Shown here: one piece after another, positions 22,249 through 27,850 of the stretch
Position numbering within the stretch: the first letter of the stretch is position 1
How the letters are laid out: every line of letters begins with the position of its first letter
Assembly (NCBI GenBank): GCA_003248755.1
Contig: QFQW01000045.1
Span: forward strand, 1-27,850
DNA: 27,850 nucleotides
DNA from: Chryseobacterium sp.
GTDB lineage: Bacteria > Bacteroidota > Bacteroidia > Flavobacteriales > Weeksellaceae
Reading direction: 5' to 3'
Position numbers and translations under genes: made by a program
Notes under the pieces: model-generated
Seen by the model: the letters and a program-made list of their open reading frames with translations, nothing else
Database searches by the model: none
Told to the model about the DNA's origin: nothing

Positions 22249-23532
22249 ATGAAAAGGATATTGTCATTTTGCCTGTTAGTTTCATCATTATTAATATTGG
22301 CTCAAAAGGAAATTGCAGATACGGCTCAAGTTGTTATTCCCAATCGATTCAATGATACTGAAGCTATGCAGAAACCTTATGTGATAATGATCTCTGCTGA
22401 TGGTTTCCGATATGACTATGCTAAGAAATATAAAGCCGAGAATCTTTTGAAATATTCAAACCAAGGTGTCCGGGCAAAAGCAATGATTCCGAGTTATCCG
22501 AGTATAACTTTTCCTAATCATTGGAGCCTGATTACGGGATTATATCCTTCTCATCACGGTTTGATTGACAACTTTTTCTACGATTACAAAAGAAAAGAAT
22601 CTTACGTGATGAGTAAGAAAGATAATGCGGAAGATGGAAGTTGGTATGGCGGAATCCCTTTGTGGAGTTTAGCAGAAAAACAAAATATGATTTCAGCTTC
22701 TTTGCAATGGGTTGGTTCAGCAAGTGATGCGGGAGGAATTAGACCGACTTATTATTTCCATTATCACGAGAAATTTTCACCTTCGGAAAAGGTAAATAAA
22801 GTTATCGATTGGTTAAAGCTTCCAGAAGATAAAAGACCGCACTTTATATCTTTATATTTTCCTGAAGTAGATGGAGCAGGGCATCATTTCGGGCCAGAAG
22901 CAAAAGAGACAGAAACGGCTGTTCATTTGATTGATGACGCCATTGGAGAATTAGTTCAAAAAGTGAATGATTTAGGTTTAGAGAATGTTAACTTTATTTT
23001 TGTTTCAGACCACGGAATGATACAAGTTGACGGAGGAAATCCTCTCGAGATTCCCGAAATGTTATTTGATAAAAACAAATTCGATTATTATAATTCTCAG
23101 ACATTGTTAAGAGTTTATGTCAAAAATCCGGATGAAGTTAAGAAAGTATATAAAGAACTGAAAGCCAATAAAACTAATGATTACGAATCCTATCTAGATA
23201 AAAAGTTACCTAGATATCTTCACTTTGCTACAAAAGATGACAAGTATAACAGAATTGGACAGATTCTGTTAGTTCCAAAAGCTCCGAAAATATTTTTAGA
23301 ACAAGGAAGAAAAGTATCAGTTGGAAAACACGGTTACAACCCAAGAATTGTCCCTGAAATGAAATCAACCTTCTTCGCTTGGGGAACCGAATTTAAAAAT
23401 AATATTGTCATTGAGGAATTTGAAAACATTAATGTTTATCCTTTAGTAGCTAAAATTTTAGACTTAAAAATAGCACAGCCAATCGATGGGAAATTGAAAG
23501 TTTTAAAACCAGCTTTAAAAAAGGAAAAATAA
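22249..23532 (+). CDS. Exported alkaline phosphatase-superfamily nucleotide pyrophosphatase/phosphodiesterase
   Basis: This 427-residue enzyme should cleave nucleotide or related phosphodiesters outside the cytoplasm with two zinc ions. A signal peptide covers 1-18 (ending LILA). The two-metal site is complete: D51 in ISADGFRYDY, nucleophile T88 with N90 in SITFPNHW, D208 and H212 in PEVDGAGHHFG, D254 and H255 in FVSDHGM, and H361 in GKHGYNP. Spacing is within a few residues of the Xanthomonas NPP enzyme. The preceding terminators and its own promoter box make it a single gene. The exact substrate (nucleotides, lysophospholipids or other phosphodiesters) cannot be read from the sequence. Confidence 0.92.
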   Translation: MKRILSFCLLVSSLLILAQKEIADTAQVVIPNRFNDTEAMQKPYVIMISADGFRYDYAKKYKAENLLKYSNQGVRAKAMIPSYPSITFPNHWSLITGLYPSHHGLIDNFFYDYKRKESYVMSKKDNAEDGSWYGGIPLWSLAEKQNMISASLQWVGSASDAGGIRPTYYFHYHEKFSPSEKVNKVIDWLKLPEDKRPHFISLYFPEVDGAGHHFGPEAKETETAVHLIDDAIGELVQKVNDLGLENVNFIFVSDHGMIQVDGGNPLEIPEMLFDKNKFDYYNSQTLLRVYVKNPDEVKKVYKELKANKTNDYESYLDKKLPRYLHFATKDDKYNRIGQILLVPKAPKIFLEQGRKVSVGKHGYNPRIVPEMKSTFFAWGTEFKNNIVIEEFENINVYPLVAKILDLKIAQPIDGKLKVLKPALKKEK

Positions 23533-23593
23533 ATTTATTAGTTTTTTATCAAGAACCGAAAATTCCCAAAATATTATAAATAAAAGGTTGAAT

Positions 23594-24808
23594 CTATTTA
23601 GAGTAGCTCATAACTAGCTTCGAGACAATCATTGACGCCAGAATATTCCCCACGGAATTGAGAACGGTTGCCAAAGGGTCAACCAAAGTCCCGATAATGA
23701 TAACCGCCGGAACCACATCAGGCGGGATTTTGTAAACCGAAATCATCAGCATTTCCCCAATGTAACCGCCATTCGGGATTCCGCCAGCAACGGCACTTAC
23801 GAAAACAGTGATTCCCAAAGCCATTATCAGATTCATTGGTTCAAAGAAATTCCATCCAAGTAACTGAAAAGCGACATAAATCTTGATAATCGACGAAATA
23901 GAGGAGCCGTTTTTGTGAATGGTTGTTCCAATTGGAATCACAACATTGGCGATAGAGGCGGGGACACCCATTCTCTTGGCAGATTCTATAGCGACTGGCA
24001 TTGTCGCTAAACTGCTGCACGTGCTGATGGCGGTTGCAGTTGGTAAAAGACTTTCTTTCCAAAAAGCTTTTACACCATTTCCTGATTTCCAAATGAAAGC
24101 ATAAAGACTGAAAAATACAATAAAATAAATAGTTCCTGCGATGTAATATAAGCCCAAAGGTTTGGCGTAAAATCCAAAAAGCTGAGGTCCGATGGTGCCG
24201 ACCTGGTATGCGAAATAAGCGCCTAATCCAATTGGTGCGGCTTTCATTATCAGTAACAACAGCTGTTTCATTACTTCGTTTCCGGAAAGGATAAAATTTT
24301 GGAATAATTTTCCATTCTCTCCTGACTTTCTGATGGAAATCCCAACTAAAAAAGAGAAGACTAGTAAAGCAAGCATATTCTGTCTCGAAAACAAATGATA
24401 AAACTCGCTGACTGTGAAGAATCCGACAATCTGGTCATTAATATCGGCATTATTCTGAAGATGTTCAGAAATGTTTTCACTAATATTTTTAGAGGTTTCA
24501 GTAGGGAAAAAATAAACCATTATAATACAAAACGTGGCGGAAATCAATATGAAGCTCAGGAAGGTCAGAGCCATTGTTCCGATGATTTTGCCCAGTTGAT
24601 TTTGCTGTTCAATTCCCGAGATAGCGGAAACAATTGCAAAAAATACCAATGGAATAACTGTTACAAACAACAGATTCAGGAAAATATCACCAATCGGTTT
24701 CAGGTAAGTCACAAAATGTGGTGCGAAAATCCCGACAAGACTCCCAATGAAAATCCCGATGAGAAGCAGAATTATGTTGCTGTAGTTATTCCAGAAAGAT
24801 GATTTCAT
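23594..24808 (-). CDS. Dicarboxylate/amino-acid:cation symporter-family transporter with altered ion-site residues
   Basis: The 404-residue protein has the glutamate-transporter (GltPh) layout: six N-terminal helices, hairpin HP1 with TCSSLATMP (263-271), helix 7 with PIGTTIHKNGSS (292-303), HP2 with GGIPNGG (342-348), and helix 8 with DPLATVLNSVGN (377-388). The family as a whole takes up acidic or neutral amino acids or dicarboxylates with Na+ or H+. By hand alignment the usual NMDG motif is HKNG (298-301), the GltPh carboxylate-binding R397 is A380, D405 is N388 and D390 is G373, while D394 (D377) and N401 (N384) are kept. Glutamate or aspartate is therefore unlikely as substrate and Na+ coupling is doubtful. 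It is a single gene convergent with the phosphodiesterase gene. Confidence 0.87.
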   Translation of the reverse strand: MKSSFWNNYSNIILLLIGIFIGSLVGIFAPHFVTYLKPIGDIFLNLLFVTVIPLVFFAIVSAISGIEQQNQLGKIIGTMALTFLSFILISATFCIIMVYFFPTETSKNISENISEHLQNNADINDQIVGFFTVSEFYHLFSRQNMLALLVFSFLVGISIRKSGENGKLFQNFILSGNEVMKQLLLLIMKAAPIGLGAYFAYQVGTIGPQLFGFYAKPLGLYYIAGTIYFIVFFSLYAFIWKSGNGVKAFWKESLLPTATAISTCSSLATMPVAIESAKRMGVPASIANVVIPIGTTIHKNGSSISSIIKIYVAFQLLGWNFFEPMNLIMALGITVFVSAVAGGIPNGGYIGEMLMISVYKIPPDVVPAVIIIGTLVDPLATVLNSVGNILASMIVSKLVMSYSK

Positions 24809-24822
24809 TCCTCAATTTTAAT

Positions 24823-24830
24823 CAAAGATA
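24823..24830 (-). promoter_or_regulatory. Candidate -7 box of the symporter gene
   Basis: Reading TATCTTTG on the minus strand, it matches TAnnTTTG and lies 14 bases before the ATG. A TTG stands 15 bp upstream, slightly too close for the usual spacing. Confidence 0.5.
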
Positions 24831-24905
24831 ATTAATTCTTAACCACAAATTGCAGATTCGACAAAGTCAAAGATTATAAAATATAAAAGCTTAAATAACA
24901 TCCAA

Positions 24906-24984
24906 TTTGTCATTCTGTGGAAATCCAGAAGGTTGAGATTGACTTCGTCGAACCACTTCGTTAGGTTTCCTACGGAATGACAAA
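24906..24984. repeat. Palindromic intergenic element
   Basis: TTTGTCATTCTGTGGAAA (24906-24923) is inverted as TTTCCTACGGAATGACAAA (24966-24984), with one substitution and one extra base. Inside, GAAGGTT and AACCACTTC arms extend the fold. The GTCATTCCGTAGGAA type of arm is, from memory, a common dispersed repeat in chryseobacteria. It has no coding capacity and lies between the divergent symporter and cinA genes. Confidence 0.75.
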
Positions 24985-25044
24985 GCAATGTTTTATTATT
25001 GAATTTAATATATGTGTAATGAAAAATTTCCGAGATTTGTCTCT

Positions 25045-26295
25045 ATGAAAACAGCGGTTCTAATTACTATCGGTGACGAAATCCTTTCGGGAAATACCGT
25101 CGATACCAACTCCAATTTTATTGCGACACAGCTTAAGGAAATCGGGATAAAAGTGCTTTCTATTTTTACAATTCCTGATGAGGAACAAGCAATTATTTCG
25201 ACTTTGGGAAAGGCTTTCGAAATAGCGGATGTGGTTTTCACAACCGGCGGATTGGGACCTACAAAAGATGATATTACAAAAAAAGCTTACGCTGAGTTCT
25301 TCGATGATGAAATGATTTTTTCAGACGAAATCTATGAACATCTCAGAGCCTATCTCGAAAAAAGAAAACGACTTTGGATTTTGGAGCATAACAGAGACCA
25401 AGCAATGGTTCTGTCTAAGGCTAAGATTTTTCTCAATTATTTTGGAACTGCTCCTTGTATGATTTTAGAAAAGAATGGAACTTATTGTTTTAGCCTGCCG
25501 GGTGTTCCTTATGAGGTAAAACCTTTGGTGAAAGACCAGATTATTCCTTTCTTAAAACAAAAATTATCGCTGGACCATATCGTAACCAGGATTGTTTCGG
25601 TGGTTGATATTCCGGAAAGTATTTTGTCAGAAACCATTGAAGAATGGGAATTGGCTTTACCAAAACATATTAGCTTGTCTTATTTACCGGTCGGAACAAG
25701 AGTCAAATTGAGATTGACCGCTACGGGAAATTCCCGTGAATTGCTAAATGCGGAACTGGAAAACGAAATCACAAAATTATTTCCTCTGATTGGAGAAAAC
25801 ATTATCGCAACACAGGAAGATAAAATCGAGAAAATCCTTGGAGAATTATTGACGGATAAAAAGCTGACAATCTCAATTGCAGAAAGTTGTACCAGTGGCG
25901 AATTGGCTCATTTGATTACTTCAGTCCCGGGAAGTTCGAATTATTTCTTGGGAAGTGTCGTGACTTACGCCACACAGAAGAAAATCGAACTCCTGAATGT
26001 CAATCCAAAGATAATTGAAGAATTCACGGTTGTGAGTGAAGAAGTAGCTTCTGAAATGGCTATTGGTTGTCAGAATTTATTTAAAACAGATATTGCAGTT
26101 TCTACAACCGGTGTTGCCGGTCCTTCCAAAGGCGAAGACGGTAAAGATGTCGGAACGGTTTTTTATACGATTAGAATTGATGATAAAGAAGTAACTTCCA
26201 AACTGTATCTGCCACATCTGGAAAGACTGGATTTTATGAATTTTGTCTCGCAGAAAGTAATCCAAGATATCGTTTCATTATTGATTAAGAAATAA
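25045..26295 (+). CDS. cinA: CinA family protein (MoCF-like domain plus nicotinamide-nucleotide amidase domain)
   Basis: The protein has 416 residues with two domains. The N-terminal molybdopterin-binding-like domain starts at once with TAVLITIGDEILSGNTVDTN (3-22) and has FTTGGLGPTKDD (65-76). The C-terminal PncC amidase domain has SIAESCTSGELA (277-288) and later TTGVAGPSKGEDG and GTVFYTI. In characterised relatives the C-terminal domain deamidates nicotinamide mononucleotide in pyridine-nucleotide salvage, and the N-terminal domain has ADP-ribose pyrophosphatase activity. The frame opens at an ATG at 25012, but I chose 25045 because family members begin directly at this strand. A shared hairpin terminator follows. 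Confidence 0.93.
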   Translation: MKTAVLITIGDEILSGNTVDTNSNFIATQLKEIGIKVLSIFTIPDEEQAIISTLGKAFEIADVVFTTGGLGPTKDDITKKAYAEFFDDEMIFSDEIYEHLRAYLEKRKRLWILEHNRDQAMVLSKAKIFLNYFGTAPCMILEKNGTYCFSLPGVPYEVKPLVKDQIIPFLKQKLSLDHIVTRIVSVVDIPESILSETIEEWELALPKHISLSYLPVGTRVKLRLTATGNSRELLNAELENEITKLFPLIGENIIATQEDKIEKILGELLTDKKLTISIAESCTSGELAHLITSVPGSSNYFLGSVVTYATQKKIELLNVNPKIIEEFTVVSEEVASEMAIGCQNLFKTDIAVSTTGVAGPSKGEDGKDVGTVFYTIRIDDKEVTSKLYLPHLERLDFMNFVSQKVIQDIVSLLIKK

Positions 26296-26297
26296 AA

Positions 26298-26323
26298 AAA
26301 GACAGCTCCTTTGAGCTGTCTTT
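26298..26323. terminator. Bidirectional terminator between cinA and the alcohol dehydrogenase gene
   Basis: AAAGACAGCTC (26298-26308) pairs perfectly with GAGCTGTCTTT (26313-26323) around loop CTTT. The A-run on its left gives a seven-T tail on the minus strand, so it serves the alcohol dehydrogenase gene best. The plus-strand tail TTTGTAGTTTTT is weaker but usable for cinA. Confidence 0.88.
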
Positions 26324-26329
26324 GTAGTT

Positions 26330-26351
26330 TTTGTGAACTCTTTGTGAACTC
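26330..26351. repeat. Tandem 11-bp direct repeat
   Basis: TTTGTGAACTC occurs twice back to back (26330-26340 and 26341-26351) and a partial third copy, TTTGT, runs on to the stop of the alcohol dehydrogenase gene. Confidence 0.8.
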
Positions 26352-26356
26352 TTTGT

Positions 26357-27466
26357 TTAAGAATTATATTCTCCAATAAGAATCACTGGTTTAATTGTTT
26401 TTCCGGATTCTGAATCCTCAATCGCCTGATTGATATCTTCGAATTTATACTTCTTAATCAATTTATCAAAAGGGAATTGACCGTTAAGATACATCTCAAC
26501 CATTTCGGGAATAAATTCTGTAGGAACGCTGTCTCCTTCAACAATTCCAATTAATTTTATACCTTTTAAGACATACGCATTCATCTCAACTTCCAATGGT
26601 TTTGTAGCAACACCTACGATTCCCATTTGTCCAAGAGATTTTAAATTAGCCAAAGTATTATTAATAACATCGTTACGACCAGTTGTATCGAAACCAAAAT
26701 CAAAACCTTTTGGAGAAATGGCTTGTAAAGCTTCGATAACATTTTCGTTACGGCTGTTGATAACGTGAGTAGCTCCTAATTCTAATCCGAAATCTAAACG
26801 CTCCTGATTAATGTCAACCAACACGATTTGAGCAGCAGAACAAGCTTTTGCGGCTAATAATGCTGCTAATCCTACTGCTCCGGCTCCAGAAATCACAACT
26901 GTTTTTCCTGGGGAAACCTGCAGCGAATTGATAATTGCGCCAGCTCCTGTTTGGATTCCGCAGCCTAAGGGACCTAACAATTCCAACGGCGCTTTGTCGG
27001 AAACTTTGATTGCATTTCTTTTATTCGCAATGGCATAAGTTGCAAATGATGACTGCGAAAAGAAGTTGTCAAAAATGCCATCTTCATGATAATGGTGGCT
27101 ATGTGAACCGTCTAAACGAGCACCTCCAAAATTTAATGCAGGGAAATTTTCGCAATAGGTTGGCTTACCATGTTGGCAGGTATAGCATTCTCCACAGAAA
27201 CCAAATGTCAATACAACGTGGTCTCCGGGTTTAAGATTTGTAACACCTTCGCCAACTTTTTCTACAATACCAGCACCTTCATGTCCTAAAACAATAGGGA
27301 ATGGAGTAGCACCAGTCTGCTGGTCTCTTGCAGCCATATCAGTATGACAGGTACCGGTTGCTACAATTTTTACTAATACTTCATCTGCTCTTGGTTCGTC
27401 AAGAGATATTTTTTCTAACTCAAATTTTCCACCTTTTTCTTTTACTAATGCGGCTGTTATTTCCAT
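26357..27466 (-). CDS. Zinc-dependent NAD-type alcohol dehydrogenase, aryl-alcohol dehydrogenase-like
   Basis: The 369-residue medium-chain dehydrogenase oxidises alcohols or reduces aldehydes. Expected catalytic zinc ligands are C40, H62 (in GHEGAG) and C169; structural zinc ligands are C91, C94, C97 and C105. The Rossmann motif GAGAVG is at 194-199, and D218 at the end of the second strand indicates a preference for NAD(H). The body resembles the benzyl/aryl-alcohol dehydrogenase branch (FFSQSSFATYA at 135-145, GCGIQTGAGA at 168-177). A His-rich loop, SHSHHYHEDG, lies at 121-130. The gene is 77 bases downstream of the dienelactone hydrolase-family gene on the same strand; co-transcription is possible. 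Its natural substrate is unknown. Confidence 0.93.
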   Translation of the reverse strand: MEITAALVKEKGGKFELEKISLDEPRADEVLVKIVATGTCHTDMAARDQQTGATPFPIVLGHEGAGIVEKVGEGVTNLKPGDHVVLTFGFCGECYTCQHGKPTYCENFPALNFGGARLDGSHSHHYHEDGIFDNFFSQSSFATYAIANKRNAIKVSDKAPLELLGPLGCGIQTGAGAIINSLQVSPGKTVVISGAGAVGLAALLAAKACSAAQIVLVDINQERLDFGLELGATHVINSRNENVIEALQAISPKGFDFGFDTTGRNDVINNTLANLKSLGQMGIVGVATKPLEVEMNAYVLKGIKLIGIVEGDSVPTEFIPEMVEMYLNGQFPFDKLIKKYKFEDINQAIEDSESGKTIKPVILIGEYNS

Positions 27467-27543
27467 TTTTAATGATTTTTTATTTCATTAAATGTAAGAA
27501 CAAATTGAAGAAAACTATTTGATATATGTTAAGAAAACCAGTT

Positions 27544-27850
27544 TTATTTCAAGATTTCTTTCAGGAATATCAATGTGTGGTTCCACGCACGTTTCGCCAT
27601 TACTTCATTATAATCCGATGATTCCGGGCTTGTAAAAGTATGTTTGGAATTAGCATAAGTAATGATTTGGAAGTCTGTTTTTCCGGCTTTCAATTCTGCA
27701 ATCAGATTGGTCATATCTTCAGGTTTCACGCTTTCGTCATCGGCAGGGTTTTCCACTAAAACTTTGGTTTTTATAGGAACATTTACTCTGTCATTTCCCT
27801 TAGACAATCCGCCGTGGATAGAAGCTACGCCTGCCACGGGAAATCCTGCT
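27544..27850 (-). CDS. Dienelactone hydrolase-family protein, C-terminal end (partial)
   Basis: The gene enters from the right edge; 102 residues are visible, reading without a stop to the window end (AGFPVAGVASIHGG at the edge). A GTG at 27837 is in frame but is not the true start. The family is an alpha/beta hydrolase that opens lactones or cleaves esters with a Cys-Asp-His triad. The AGVASIHGGL strand, the Asp-containing loop NPADDESVKPED and the histidine in ANSKHTFTSPES are visible; the nucleophile lies outside the window. It precedes the alcohol dehydrogenase gene on the minus strand. Confidence 0.85.
   Translation of the reverse strand, partial: AGFPVAGVASIHGGLSKGNDRVNVPIKTKVLVENPADDESVKPEDMTNLIAELKAGKTDFQIITYANSKHTFTSPESSDYNEVMAKRAWNHTLIFLKEILK

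Noticed and set aside
25012..25044. Earlier in-frame ATG for cinA, adding 11 residues
   Set aside because: CinA proteins begin directly with the strand found at 25045, and the extra residues show no family similarity.
24809..25044. Insertion sequence between the symporter and cinA genes
   Set aside because: The palindromic element is only 79 bp, encodes nothing and shows no target duplication.

Overview
The window is from an AT-rich member of the Bacteroidota, most likely a flavobacterium of the Chryseobacterium/Weeksellaceae type. This rests on protein character (EF-Tu, RpoB, RpoC, ribosomal proteins), promoter-like boxes of the TAnnTTTG kind typical of the phylum, a TonB-dependent outer-membrane receptor in a sugar locus, and a DUF3467 gene directly after rpoC. 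The genus is an inference; no database search was possible.

Layout. 1-1157: the tail of tuf, tRNA-Trp, secE and nusG, closed by a terminator. 1156-7331: a self-contained trehalose-type locus with a divergent AraC-family regulator and a tightly packed MFS transporter - cytoplasmic trehalase - TonB receptor operon with its own terminator. 7361-9715: a promoter, then rplK-rplA-rplJ-rplL and a terminator. 9716-13212: a long AT-rich gap, then two adjacent genes for exported surface-type proteins and a terminator. 13211-22167: an rpoBC promoter, a leader of about 300 nt with unusual heptad repeats, then rpoB, rpoC and a DUF3467 gene, ended by a strong terminator. 22225-27850: ordinary single genes: a nucleotide pyrophosphatase-type phosphodiesterase, a dicarboxylate/amino-acid:cation-type symporter, cinA, a zinc alcohol dehydrogenase and the end of a dienelactone hydrolase-family gene.

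How it fits together. The window covers the classic secE-nusG-rplKAJL-rpoBC cluster, but the cluster is cut twice by accessory cargo: a sugar-uptake operon between nusG and rplK, and a surface-protein pair between rplL and rpoB. Each block is bounded by hairpin-plus-T-run terminators, and the core genes after each insert have a credible promoter of their own, so the conserved cluster runs as three transcription units.

The least explained material lies in the gaps around rpoB and rpoC. These hold tandem 7-bp repeats in inverted arrangement, a 10-bp perfect inverted repeat closing most of the rpoB leader, and a 14-bp sequence shared between the rpoB-rpoC and rpoC-DUF3467 gaps. I see no CRISPR array, insertion sequence, integrase or phage gene.
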